From Pseudomonas kielensis (GTDB taxonomy: Bacteria > Pseudomonadota > Gammaproteobacteria > Pseudomonadales > Pseudomonadaceae): a DNA stretch of 64,000 nt. A program made the translations under genes and the position numbers. The notes beneath the pieces are model-generated. The model was not told where the DNA came from. It did not search any database and saw only the letters and a list, made by a program, of their open reading frames with translations. The stretch is taken from positions 1 through 64,000 of the forward strand of contig NZ_JACMYG010000015.1 of assembly GCF_014236655.1 (NCBI RefSeq), written 5' to 3'. Below, piece by piece: positions 45,118 to 54,283 of the stretch (the first letter of the stretch is position 1; each line of letters opens with the position of its first letter).

Positions 45118-45687
45118 ATGTCGACCTCACCCGTTACCCTGATGGTAGCGCGCCGCGTTGCCAGCGGGCGCTATCAGGAACTGATCGCCTGGCTGCGCGA
45201 AGGCGAACAACTGGCCACTGACTTTCCCGGCTACCTGGGCTCCGGCGTGCTCGCCCCGCCGCCTGGTGATGACGAATTCCAGATCATTTTCCGCTTCGCC
45301 GACGAAAAGACCCTGCACGCCTGGGAGCATTCCGCCTCGCGCACGGCCTGGCTGGGGCGTGGCAGCGAGCTGTTCGCCCACCCTTCGGAGCATCGGGTCA
45401 GTGGCATCGATGGCTGGTTCGGCGCCGCCGGCCAGCGTCCACCGCGCTGGAAACAGGCCGTCGCCATCTGGCTGGCATTTTTTCCGGTCTCGCTGCTGTT
45501 CAACTTTGTCCTGGGCCCATTGCTCAGCGACCTCGACATGCTGCCCCGGGTGTTCATCAGCACCCTGGCCCTGACCCCGTTGATGGTCTACTTCTTCATC
45601 CCACTGTCGACCCGCCTGCTGGCCAACTGGCTGAGCAGCACGCCGGCACCGTCGTTGCCAGCCGAGGCGACTGCGCAGAACCGCTAA
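45118..45687 (+). CDS. ABM-domain protein with C-terminal membrane anchor
   Basis: A 189-residue protein. The N-terminal antibiotic-biosynthesis-monooxygenase (ABM) ferredoxin-like domain (about 5-95; 'LMVARRVASGRYQELIAWLR') is followed by two membrane helices (about 118-138 and 147-167). The ATG at 45118 has ATGGAG at good spacing. It is the first gene of the operon divergent from the LitR-like regulator and lies 61 bases before folM. The reaction, if any, is unknown; relatives are cofactor-less oxygenases or stress proteins. Confidence 0.78.
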   Translation: MSTSPVTLMVARRVASGRYQELIAWLREGEQLATDFPGYLGSGVLAPPPGDDEFQIIFRFADEKTLHAWEHSASRTAWLGRGSELFAHPSEHRVSGIDGWFGAAGQRPPRWKQAVAIWLAFFPVSLLFNFVLGPLLSDLDMLPRVFISTLALTPLMVYFFIPLSTRLLANWLSSTPAPSLPAEATAQNR

Positions 45688-45748
45688 AAGGGGCATGGCT
45701 CGTCCAGTCGCTGGTATAGTTTTGCCATACCCGCGATGCGAGCCATTC

Positions 45749-46459
45749 ATGACCTCTTCCCCTGCCCCGATCCTCATCACCGGCGCCAGCCAGCGCGTTG
45801 GCCTGCATTGCGCGCTGCGGTTGCTGGAAGCCGGACAGCCGGTGATCATCAGCTACCGCAGCGAACGCCCGGGCGTGCAAACCCTGCGCGACCTGGGGGC
45901 AATTGCGTTGTTTGCCGACTTCTCCACGCAGGACGGAATCCTCGCCTTCATCGCCGAGCTCAAGGGGCACACCCAACAATTGCGGGCCATCGTGCACAAC
46001 GCCTCGGCATGGACTGCGGAAACGCCCGATAACGAAGTCGCGGCCTTCACCCAGATGGTCAACGTGCACATGCTTGCGCCTTACCTGATCAACCTGCAGT
46101 GTGCCGAGCTGCTAAGGCGCTCGAGCCCCGCCGATATCGTGCACATCAGCGACGACGTCACACGCAAGGGCAGCAGCCAGCACATCGCCTACTGCGCCAG
46201 CAAAGCCGGGCTCGATAGCCTGACCCTGTCGTTCGCCGCCAAGTACGCGCCACACATCAAGGTCAACGGCATTGCCCCTGCCCTGCTACTGTTCAACCCC
46301 GACGACGACGCGGCGTACCGCGCCAAGGCCCTGGCCAAGTCGGCGCTGGGCATCGAACCCGGCAGCGAAGTGGTCTACCAGAGCCTGCGCTATTTGCTGG
46401 ACAACCCCTATGTCACCGGTACGACCCTGACCGTCAACGGCGGACGGCACGTCAAATAG
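45749..46459 (+). CDS. folM: Dihydromonapterin reductase
   Basis: A 236-residue SDR enzyme that reduces dihydromonapterin (and dihydrofolate poorly) to tetrahydromonapterin with NADPH; the product is a cofactor of phenylalanine hydroxylase in Pseudomonas. It has 'ILITGASQRVGLHCALRLL', 'VHNASAW' and the active-site 'YCASKAG'. The ATG at 45749 gives the normal N-terminus 'MTSSPAPILITG'. It precedes folE and folX in one transcript, so the three steps GTP to H4-monapterin are encoded together. Confidence 0.92.
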   Translation: MTSSPAPILITGASQRVGLHCALRLLEAGQPVIISYRSERPGVQTLRDLGAIALFADFSTQDGILAFIAELKGHTQQLRAIVHNASAWTAETPDNEVAAFTQMVNVHMLAPYLINLQCAELLRRSSPADIVHISDDVTRKGSSQHIAYCASKAGLDSLTLSFAAKYAPHIKVNGIAPALLLFNPDDDAAYRAKALAKSALGIEPGSEVVYQSLRYLLDNPYVTGTTLTVNGGRHVK

Positions 46460-46480
46460 GCCCCCCCGCGAGGATGTACC

Positions 46481-47041
46481 ATGCCATTGTCCCTGCCCCA
46501 GAATTACCGCGAGATCCTCATCGGCCTGGGCGAAGACCCCGACCGCGAAGGCCTGCTCGATACCCCGGCCCGCGCGGCCAAGGCCATGCAGTACCTGTGT
46601 CATGGTTACGCGCAAAGCGTCGAGGAGATCGTCAACGGCGCCTTGTTTGCCTCTGACAACGATGAAATGGTGATCGTCGACAACATCGAACTGTACTCAC
46701 TCTGCGAACATCACCTGCTGCCCTTCATCGGCAAGGCACATGTGGCTTATATTCCTACCGGCAAGGTGCTGGGCCTGTCGAAGATCGCCAGGATCGTCGA
46801 CATGTTTGCCCGGCGCCTGCAGATCCAGGAGAGCCTCACCCGGCAGATCGCCGACGCTGTGCAGCGCGTGACGGGGGCTGCCGGCGTTGCGGTGGTGATC
46901 GAGGCCCGGCACATGTGCATGATGATGCGCGGCGTGGAAAAACAGAATTCGACCATGAACACCTCGGTCATGCTCGGCGCCTTCCGCGACTCGAGCAACA
47001 CCCGCCAGGAGTTCCTGCAATTGATTGGACGGAGCAAGTAG
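46481..47041 (+). CDS. folE: GTP cyclohydrolase I
   Basis: Converts GTP to 7,8-dihydroneopterin triphosphate, the first pterin step; 186 residues. Zinc ligands Cys75 and His78 ('[10 protein letters not shown]') and Cys146 ('[11 protein letters not shown]') are present, along with '[13 protein letters not shown]' and 'KQNSTMNTS'. It lies between folM (21-base gap) and folX (2-base gap). This is probably a second, pathway-dedicated FolE beside the housekeeping copy expected elsewhere in a pseudomonad. Confidence 0.96.
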   Translation: MPLSLPQNYREILIGLGEDPDREGLLDTPARAAKAMQYLCHGYAQSVEEIVNGALFASDNDEMVIVDNIELYSLCEHHLLPFIGKAHVAYIPTGKVLGLSKIARIVDMFARRLQIQESLTRQIADAVQRVTGAAGVAVVIEARHMCMMMRGVEKQNSTMNTSVMLGAFRDSSNTRQEFLQLIGRSK

Positions 47042-47043
47042 CA

Positions 47044-47424
47044 ATGCCACAACTTCAACCAGGAATGGCCCGCATCCGGGTCAAGGACCTGTGCCTGCGG
47101 ACCTTCATCGGCATCAATGAAGACGAAATCCTCAACAAGCAGGACGTGCTGATCAACCTGACGATCCTCTACGCCGCGCAGGAAGCGGTGCGCGATAACG
47201 ACATCGATCACGCGCTCAACTATCGCACCATTACCAAGGCGATCATCGCGCACGTGGAGGGCAATCGTTTTGCTCTGCTCGAACGCATGACCCAGGAATT
47301 GCTGGACCTGGTGATGGCCAACCAGAGCGTGCTGTACGCCGAGGTCGAAGTCGACAAACCCCACGCCCTGCGGTTCGCCGAGTCGGTGTCGATTACGCTC
47401 GCAGCCAGTCGGGCGACTGCGTAG
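47044..47424 (+). CDS. folX: Dihydroneopterin triphosphate 2'-epimerase
   Basis: A 126-residue tunnelling-fold enzyme that epimerises dihydroneopterin triphosphate to dihydromonapterin triphosphate. It is related to FolB, with '[19 protein letters not shown]', '[15 protein letters not shown]' and '[13 protein letters not shown]'. It starts 2 bases after folE. Together with FolE and FolM it gives tetrahydromonapterin rather than folate, which fits the family and the operon. Confidence 0.93.
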   Translation: MPQLQPGMARIRVKDLCLRTFIGINEDEILNKQDVLINLTILYAAQEAVRDNDIDHALNYRTITKAIIAHVEGNRFALLERMTQELLDLVMANQSVLYAEVEVDKPHALRFAESVSITLAASRATA

Positions 47425-47523
47425 TCGCTACAAGCACCCGGCGCCACGCTGTAAACTGGCAGCCACCGCCATCCAACTTGCAGCTTGAAGCGTGCCGCTT
47501 GAAGCTGTCTCGCAGAGACCGCC

Positions 47524-47820
47524 ATGACCGAACAACAACGCCTGGAACTCGAAGCCGCCGCCTTTCGCCGGCTGGTTGCCCACCTGGACAGCCGCAAAGA
47601 CGTGCAGAACATCGACCTGATGAACCTCTCGGGCTTCTGCCGTAACTGCCTGTCCAAGTGGTACAAGGCCGCGGCCGACGAACGCCAGATCGACGTCAGC
47701 CTCGATGACGCCCGCGAAGTGGTCTACGGCATGCCGTATGCCGAATGGAAAGCCCACTATCAGCAAGAAGCCAGCGCCGAGCAGCAAGCGGCGTTCGCCA
47801 AAGGAAAAACCCATGACTGA
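47524..47820 (+). CDS. DUF1244 protein
   Basis: A 98-residue protein with the conserved 'LSGFCRNCLSKWYKAAAD' (about 39-56), whose paired cysteines could bind a metal, and 'VVYGMPYAEWKAHYQ'. The family is widespread in proteobacteria and of unknown function. It lies 99 bases after folX and overlaps the following HopJ-family gene by 8 bases, which suggests one transcript for these two. Confidence 0.88.
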   Translation: MTEQQRLELEAAAFRRLVAHLDSRKDVQNIDLMNLSGFCRNCLSKWYKAAADERQIDVSLDDAREVVYGMPYAEWKAHYQQEASAEQQAAFAKGKTHD

Positions 47821-48151
47821 CCTGAACACCCTGCGCGCCAGCCTCAAGACCGGTGAACATGCATTTGCCGACACCCTGGCCTTCATCGGCGCGAACTACG
47901 ACTACCAGCCGCAAGCCTTCAACAACGGCGGCGTGGAAAACGCCGCCGGGCAGAACGAAGGCTCGTGCAAGACCCTGGGCCTGGCCTTGCTGGAAGGCTT
48001 GAGCGATGAAGAAGCCCTGCTGGCATTCGGTGAGCATTACCGTGCCGTGCTGAACACCCCTGAAGGCAGTGACCACGGCAACATCCGTGCGCTGATGGTG
48101 CATGGTTTGGCGGGAGTTGAGCTTTCAGCACAGCCGCTGACTCGGCGCTGA
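47813..48151 (+). CDS. HopJ-family protein
   Basis: A 112-residue protein of the HopJ family, named after the P. syringae type III effector HopJ (HopPmaJ). It begins 'MTDLNTLRASLKTGEHAFAD' and has the conserved 'QPQAFNNGGVENAAGQNEGSCK'. The family is common in non-pathogens without a type III system and next to DUF1244, so a housekeeping role is more likely than secretion. It overlaps DUF1244 by 8 bases and ends before a bidirectional terminator. Confidence 0.9.
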   Translation: MTDLNTLRASLKTGEHAFADTLAFIGANYDYQPQAFNNGGVENAAGQNEGSCKTLGLALLEGLSDEEALLAFGEHYRAVLNTPEGSDHGNIRALMVHGLAGVELSAQPLTRR

Positions 48152-48181
48152 CGGCAGCGCTGGAGCTTTTTCAGCGCTACA

Positions 48182-48207
48182 AAAAAACCGGCCGAAGCCG
48201 GTTTTTT
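48182..48207. terminator. Bidirectional terminator between hopJ-family gene and trxB
   Basis: AACCGGC (48186-48192) pairs with GCCGGTT (48197-48203) around CGAA, flanked by A6 and T6, so it can serve both convergent genes. Confidence 0.92.
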
Positions 48208-48220
48208 CATGCCCGAAGAA

Positions 48221-49490
<1,270 letters not shown>

Positions 49491-50246
49491 ATGCCCGCCC
49501 CCGTTCTGTCCGGCCCGCAATACCTGCGCGAAGGCCTGAAGCTGGTCTTGAGTCCCAGCCTGCGTTTGTTCGTGCTGCTGCCGCTGGCCATCAACCTGGT
49601 GCTGTTCGTCGGCTTGATCTACCTGGCTGGCCACCAATTCAGCCTGTGGGTCGACACCCTGATGCCGTCGCTGCCCGACTGGCTGAGCTTCCTCAGTTAT
49701 GTGCTCTGGCCGATGTTCGTGGTGTTGGTGGCGCTGATGGTGTTTTTCTCCTTCACCCTGCTGGCCAACGTGATCGCAGCACCCTTCAATGGCTTCCTTG
49801 CCGAGAAAGTCGAAGTGGTGGTCCGCGGTACCGACGACTTCCCGGCCTTCAGTTGGGGCGAGTTGATGGCCATGGTCCCACGGACCCTGGCCCGGGAAAT
49901 GCGCAAGCTGGGGTACTTCCTGCCCCGGGCGCTGGCACTGTTCATCCTGTCGTTCATTCCGGTGGTCAACCTGATCGCCGCACCGCTGTGGTTGATCTTC
50001 GGGGTGTGGATGATGGCGATCCAGTACATCGACTACCCGGCGGACAACCACAAGCTGGGCTGGAACGAGATGCTCGCCTGGCTGCGGGAAAAACGCTGGC
50101 AGAGCATGAGTTTCGGCGGGATCGTCTATCTGGCGCTGCTGATTCCGGTGGTGAACATCCTGATGATGCCGGCCGCGGTGGCAGGGGCGACCCTGTTCTG
50201 GGTCCGTGAGCGCGGCGCGGAAAACCTGGTCACTCGCCAGGGCTGA
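49491..50246 (+). CDS. cysZ: CysZ-type sulfate transporter
   Basis: A 251-residue inner-membrane protein of the CysZ/EI24 family, which lets sulfate into the cell for cysteine synthesis. It has four or more hydrophobic helices (about 25-50, 65-95, 140-165 and 200-230) and the typical '[12 protein letters not shown]' after the second segment. The sulfate-activating genes cysD and cysNC lie 8-10 kb downstream in this window. The start follows GGAGCACCTT. Confidence 0.93.
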   Translation: MPAPVLSGPQYLREGLKLVLSPSLRLFVLLPLAINLVLFVGLIYLAGHQFSLWVDTLMPSLPDWLSFLSYVLWPMFVVLVALMVFFSFTLLANVIAAPFNGFLAEKVEVVVRGTDDFPAFSWGELMAMVPRTLAREMRKLGYFLPRALALFILSFIPVVNLIAAPLWLIFGVWMMAIQYIDYPADNHKLGWNEMLAWLREKRWQSMSFGGIVYLALLIPVVNILMMPAAVAGATLFWVRERGAENLVTRQG

Positions 50247-50285
50247 GCCGGTCATCAATTCATCATCACCCTGACACAATGACGA

Positions 50286-50313
50286 CATGACCCCCACTGA
50301 CACTGGGGTCATG
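50286..50313 (+). repeat. Inverted repeat covering both candidate starts of the glycosyltransferase
   Basis: CATGACCCC (50286-50294) and GGGGTCATG (50305-50313) are perfect 9-base inverted copies with a 10-base spacer. Each contains one of the two possible ATG codons. In mRNA the hairpin would hide a start codon, so it could affect translation; it could also be a protein-binding site. Confidence 0.6.
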
Positions 50314-51510
50314 ACGACAACACTGCACATCACCCTGATCACCGAAACCTTCCCTCCGGAAATCAACGGCGTGGCCAATACCCTGGGCCGCCTGTGTGAT
50401 GGCCTGCGCGCCCGTGGACATCAGGTCGAGCTGGTGCGCCCGCGCCAGGATGGCGATCAGGCCCTGGCCAGCGACGACGCCCTGCTGCTCTGCCGGGGCT
50501 GGCCGCTGCCGGGGTATCCGGGGTTGCAGTGGGGTCAGTCGTCGATGCACAAATTGCTCAGGCGCTGGAAACGCCAGCGCCCGGACGTGCTGTACATCGC
50601 CACCGAGGGCCCGCTGGGCCTGTCGGCCCTGCGCGCGGCACGGCGCCTGGGGATCTCGGTAGTGAGCGGTTTTCATACCAATTTCCAGCAATACACCAGT
50701 CAGTACGGCCTCGGTTTGCTGACCCGGATGCTGACGCATTACCTGCGCTGGTTTCACAACCGTTCGGCGCTGACACTGGTGCCGAGCGTCAGCCAGCAAC
50801 TGGAGTTGGAGCGCCGGCATTTCGAGCGTCTGGCGCTGTTGTCCCGGGGGGTCGACAGCCAGTTGTTTCACCCAACCAAGCGGCTCAATGCCTTGCGTGA
50901 GCAATGGGGCCTGGCCGAGGGGGACATTGCGGTCATTCACGTCGGGCGGCTCGCACCCGAGAAAAACCTTGGCCTGCTCAAACGCTGTTTCGAACAGCTG
51001 TGCAGCACTTATCCACAGCGCAATCTGAAACTGATAGTGGTCGGCGACGGGCCGCAACGCGCGGCACTGGAAAAGGATCTGCCGCAGGCGATTTTCTGTG
51101 GCTCACAGCGCGGTGAGGCCTTGGCGGCGCACTATGCGTGCGGTGATGTGTTTGTGTTTCCGAGCCTGACCGAAACCTTCGGCAATGTGGTGCTGGAAGC
51201 CCTGGCCTCTGGGCTGGGCGTAGTGGCCTATGACCAGGCCGCGGCGGCGCAGCATATTCGCCATGGTTACAACGGAGTGTTGGCGATGCCAGGCGATGAA
51301 GAGGCGTTCTGCGATGCGGCAGCGTGGTTGCTGGAGGAAGATGAAACCCTGCGCTGCGTGCGTCTGAATGCGCGGCAGCACGCCAGCCGCCAGGGCTGGG
51401 CGGCGATCATCGAGCAGTTTGAAGAGCAATTGCGCGGGGCCTGTCAGGTCCCCGCGTCAGAGAAGGTTGCGGTGGCGCTTAAACCAGCGTCATCAATGCT
51501 TCGCGACTGA
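50287..51510 (+). CDS. GT4-family glycosyltransferase
   Basis: A 407-residue GT-B glycosyltransferase, similar to MgtA-type alpha-mannosyltransferases. The N-terminal acceptor domain opens 'LITETFPPEINGVANTLGRL', and the C-terminal donor domain has 'HVGRLAPEKNLGLL' and the E-x7-E motif in 'FPSLTETFGNVVLEALASG'. Two in-frame ATGs (50287 and 50311) lie in the arms of an inverted repeat, so the start is uncertain. It may glycosylate a lipid or the cell surface; it has no partner genes. Its last codons overlap the end of the convergent OYE gene by 32 bases. Confidence 0.88.
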   Translation: MTPTDTGVMTTTLHITLITETFPPEINGVANTLGRLCDGLRARGHQVELVRPRQDGDQALASDDALLLCRGWPLPGYPGLQWGQSSMHKLLRRWKRQRPDVLYIATEGPLGLSALRAARRLGISVVSGFHTNFQQYTSQYGLGLLTRMLTHYLRWFHNRSALTLVPSVSQQLELERRHFERLALLSRGVDSQLFHPTKRLNALREQWGLAEGDIAVIHVGRLAPEKNLGLLKRCFEQLCSTYPQRNLKLIVVGDGPQRAALEKDLPQAIFCGSQRGEALAAHYACGDVFVFPSLTETFGNVVLEALASGLGVVAYDQAAAAQHIRHGYNGVLAMPGDEEAFCDAAAWLLEEDETLRCVRLNARQHASRQGWAAIIEQFEEQLRGACQVPASEKVAVALKPASSMLRD

Positions 51511-52582
51511 ACGGCAGGATCTCGCCTTCACGGCCATCCCGGACTTTCTGCGCCCAGTCCGGGTCGACCAGCAACGCACGCCCCACCGCCACCAGATCGA
51601 ATTCATCGTTGTTCAGGCGTTCCAGCAGGTTTTCCAGGCTGGCCGGCTGCGCCACTTTGTCGGTGTTGACCATAAATTGCAGGAACTCACCGTCCAGGCC
51701 CACGCTGCCCACGGTGATGGTCGGTTTGCCGGTCAGCACGCGAGTCCAGCCGGCCAGGTTGAGGTCGGAACCGTCAAACTCCGGCTCCCAGAAACGTCGT
51801 GTCGAGCAATGGAAAATGTCCACACCCGCGTCGGACAACGGCTTGAGGAACGCCCCCAGCGCCTCGGGCGTCTGCACCAGGCGTGCGGTGTAATCCTGCT
51901 GCTTCCACTGGGAGAAACGGAAGATGATCGGGAAACCTTGGCCGACCGCTGCCCGCACTGCCTGGATCAACTCAATGGCAAACCGCGAGCGATTGGCCAG
52001 GCTACCGCCGTAGTGATCGGTACGCTGGTTGCTGGTCTCCCAGAAGAACTGGTCCACCAGGTAGCCGTGGGCGCCGTGGATTTCCACGCCGTCCATGCCA
52101 ATGCTCTGCGCGTCCTTGGCGGCCTGGGCGAAGGCGGCGATCACTTCCTGGATATCCTGCTCGGTCATGCCGTGCACCACGACCTGGCCGTCCTTGAGTT
52201 TTTCCGATGGACCATAGCCCGGAACACTGACGTCCGGCTCGGTGCCGATGCGCCGCACGCTACCCACGTGCCACAACTGCGGAACGATCTTGCCGCCTTC
52301 GGCATGCACCGCGTCCACGACCTTTTTCCAGCCGGCCAAGGCCGCTTCACCATAGAACTGCGGAACGTTCGGGTAACCGTTGGCCGCCTTGTGGCCTACC
52401 GTGGTGCCCTCGGTGATGATCAGGCCCACGCCCGCCGCCGCGCGACGGCGGTAGTACTCGATGACTTTGGAGTTAGGCACACCGCCTGGGGAAAACGAAC
52501 GGGTCATGGGGGCCATGACCACGCGGGTCGGCAGTTCAAGGGTGCCGAGCTGGAACGGTTTGAACAAGGCTTGTACAGGCAT
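51479..52582 (-). CDS. Old Yellow Enzyme-family NADH:flavin oxidoreductase
   Basis: A 367-residue FMN TIM-barrel ene-reductase. 'TRVVMAPMTRSFSPGG' (about 18-33) binds FMN, 'VEIHGAHGYLVDQFF' and 'NQRTDHYGGSLANRSRF' form the active site and are characteristic, and 'VGRALLVDPDW' binds the flavin phosphate. Family members reduce activated alkenes, nitroesters or nitroaromatics (for example XenA/XenB, morphinone reductase). The ATG at 52582 follows GTGGAG. Substrate not known; monocistronic. Confidence 0.9.
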   Translation of the reverse strand: MPVQALFKPFQLGTLELPTRVVMAPMTRSFSPGGVPNSKVIEYYRRRAAAGVGLIITEGTTVGHKAANGYPNVPQFYGEAALAGWKKVVDAVHAEGGKIVPQLWHVGSVRRIGTEPDVSVPGYGPSEKLKDGQVVVHGMTEQDIQEVIAAFAQAAKDAQSIGMDGVEIHGAHGYLVDQFFWETSNQRTDHYGGSLANRSRFAIELIQAVRAAVGQGFPIIFRFSQWKQQDYTARLVQTPEALGAFLKPLSDAGVDIFHCSTRRFWEPEFDGSDLNLAGWTRVLTGKPTITVGSVGLDGEFLQFMVNTDKVAQPASLENLLERLNNDEFDLVAVGRALLVDPDWAQKVRDGREGEILPFSREALMTLV

Positions 52583-52691
52583 GCGGCACTCCACAGGGAT
52601 GCGAGGTTTATGACGGGGATAATATGGAGTGAGCATCGTGTTGAACAGCACTATTGATTGCAGTGATTAAGGACCAAAAGATAGGAAATAT

Positions 52692-52804
52692 TGTAGGAGC
52701 GAGCTCGCTCGCGATGGACTGGAGAACGCCGCGCCGTATCAGGCTCGCAGCGTTATCGTTGACGACCATCGCGAGCAAGCCGCAAGCGGGCACTCGCTCC
52801 TACA
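52692..52804. repeat. Inverted pair of REP-like elements
   Basis: TTGTAGGAGCGAGCTCGCTC (52692-52711), continued by GCGATGG, is inverted at about 52768-52804, which ends in GCTCCTACA. The right copy carries an extra 'AAGCCGCAAGCGGGC' hairpin. It belongs to a different REP subgroup from the pairs at 20972 and 57308. It separates the OYE gene from gpx. Confidence 0.8.
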
Positions 52805-52815
52805 GGGGGGAGATA

Positions 52816-53298
52816 TCAGCTCAGCGCTTTTTCGATAGCCTGGACGACCGCAGGATCATCCGGTGCCGTACGCGGCGAGAAACGCGCCAGCACACGACCG
52901 TCCTTGCCCAGCAGGAATTTTTCGAAGTTCCAGGTGATGTCGCCAGGAAACTCCGCACCCTCGCCCGCCAACAGACGGTACAACTGATGGCGCTCATGGC
53001 CGTTGACTTCCAGCTTGCTGGACAACGGAAAGCTCACGCCGTAGTTGAGGCTGCAAAATGCCTTGATCTCGTCGGCAGTGCCCGGCTCCTGGCCAGCAAA
53101 CTGGTTGCAAGGCAACCCCAGCACGCTGAAGCCCTGGTCTTTGTACTGCTGGTAGAGGTTTTCCAGGGCGGCATACTGTGGGGTCAAACCACACTTGGAG
53201 GCCACGTTGACCACCAGTACGACACGCCCTTTGAAGGGCGCCAGCGGAAGCGCCTGGCCGTCCAACGCTTTTAAAGTAAGGTCGTGAAAAGCACTCAT
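52816..53298 (-). CDS. Glutathione peroxidase (BsaA/thiol-peroxidase type)
   Basis: A 160-residue peroxidase with a Cys active site. Cys36 lies in 'NVASKCGLTPQY', and the other catalytic residues Gln ('PCNQFAGQEPG') and Trp/Asn ('TWNFEKFL') are present. Bacterial enzymes of this kind often use thioredoxin rather than glutathione. It lies upstream of slyD in the arrangement I recall from other pseudomonads. The start ATG is preceded by a weak GGAGTTCAT. Confidence 0.93.
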   Translation of the reverse strand: MSAFHDLTLKALDGQALPLAPFKGRVVLVVNVASKCGLTPQYAALENLYQQYKDQGFSVLGLPCNQFAGQEPGTADEIKAFCSLNYGVSFPLSSKLEVNGHERHQLYRLLAGEGAEFPGDITWNFEKFLLGKDGRVLARFSPRTAPDDPAVVQAIEKALS

Positions 53299-53380
53299 GA
53301 TGAACTCCAGATATCCCGTGTTTTTCTCGAAACGCCCTTCAACCGCACTCTCGCCCGGCGCCCTTTAACCGGCGCCGACT

Positions 53381-53402
53381 AAAAAGGCGCCCAAAGGCGC
53401 CT
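53381..53402 (-). terminator. Terminator of slyD
   Basis: AGGCGCC (53385-53391) pairs with GGCGCCT (53396-53402) around CAAA, followed on the minus strand by a T-run (A5 at 53381-53385), 30 bases after the slyD stop. Confidence 0.88.
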
Positions 53403-53430
53403 CTCCAGATACCTGAGCTTAGCGCAGAAA

Positions 53431-53916
53431 TCAGTGGTGATGACCACCTTCGCCATGGACGTGACCATGGGCGACTTCTTCCTCGCTGGCGTCACGGATG
53501 GCGATGATCTTCACCTGGAAGTTCAGGCGCTGGCCAGCCAACGGGTGGTTGCCGTCAACGGTCACGTCGTCGCCGTCCAGGTCACGGATGGTCACGATCT
53601 GCATTTGGCCGTCTGGCGCGGAAGCGTGGAACTGCATGCCCACTTCCAGTTCGTCGACGCCTTCGAACATGCTGCGGCTCAGGGTGCTGACCAGTTCGGC
53701 GGCGTATTCGCCGTAAGCGTCTTCAGGTTCAACAGCTACGGTCAGTTCGTCGCCGACAGCTTTACCTTCCAGGGCTTTTTCCAGGCCTGGAATGATGTTA
53801 CCTGCGCCTTGCAGGTAGACCAGCGGCGCGCCGCCGGCGGAGCTGTCGATGACCTCACCAGCGTCGTTGGTCAGGGTATAGTCGATGGAGACAGCCTTAT
53901 TGGCGGCGATCAGCAT
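53431..53916 (-). CDS. slyD: FKBP-type peptidyl-prolyl isomerase SlyD
   Basis: A 161-residue cytoplasmic prolyl isomerase and chaperone. The FKBP core is interrupted by the insert-in-flap chaperone domain (about 70-125), with 'GAGNIIPGLEKALEGKAVGD' in the FKBP half. The C-terminal tail is short and His-rich ('HGHVHGEGGHHH'), able to bind nickel. The ATG at 53916 gives the standard N-terminus; the longer frame runs into the divergent DUF3565 gene. Confidence 0.95.
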   Translation of the reverse strand: MLIAANKAVSIDYTLTNDAGEVIDSSAGGAPLVYLQGAGNIIPGLEKALEGKAVGDELTVAVEPEDAYGEYAAELVSTLSRSMFEGVDELEVGMQFHASAPDGQMQIVTIRDLDGDDVTVDGNHPLAGQRLNFQVKIIAIRDASEEEVAHGHVHGEGGHHH

Positions 53917-54223
53917 GGGGCGAGACCTTTTGCAGAAGAATAAAGAATGGACAAGTTTAGCGAAGCAAACGCCCGAAAGCGAACGGAACCCGGACCAACG
54001 GCCCGCTTCGAAGGCTTCGATCATCACCGGTTTCCATCAGGACCAGGATGGGCACTGGGTGGCCGAGCTGTCCTGTGGCCATACCCAGCACCTGCGCCAC
54101 CAGCCTCCCTGGCAATCCCGGGCCTGGGTCCTGGACCCATTGCAGCGCCAGGAAAAAATAGGCCAGCCCTTTGATTGCGGTTGGTGCGCTCAAGGCCCGG
54201 TTAGCGATAACCTTGGCGTCTGA
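53915..54223 (+). CDS. DUF3565 protein
   Basis: A protein of about 102 residues whose last 60 residues match DUF3565: 'ITGFHQDQDGHWVAELSCGH', then 'RHQPPWQSRAWVLDP' and 'FDCGWC', with Cys/His placed as if to bind zinc. Function unknown. The start is uncertain: the only in-frame ATGs are 53885 and 53915, the latter inside the divergent slyD start codon, and the first 35 residues look unlike the family. The nearer ATG at 53947 is in another frame. The pta gene starts 60 bases downstream. Confidence 0.72.
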   Translation: MGRDLLQKNKEWTSLAKQTPESERNPDQRPASKASIITGFHQDQDGHWVAELSCGHTQHLRHQPPWQSRAWVLDPLQRQEKIGQPFDCGWCAQGPVSDNLGV

Positions 54224-54283
54224 AATTTCGGTAGGAGGCCAGTCATAGGCCTTCACCTTGCCATGCACCTCTAGAGAATCCGC

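Noticed and set aside
47813..48151. HopJ as evidence of a type III secretion system
   Set aside because: The family is common in strains without such a system, and no secretion or chaperone genes are present here.
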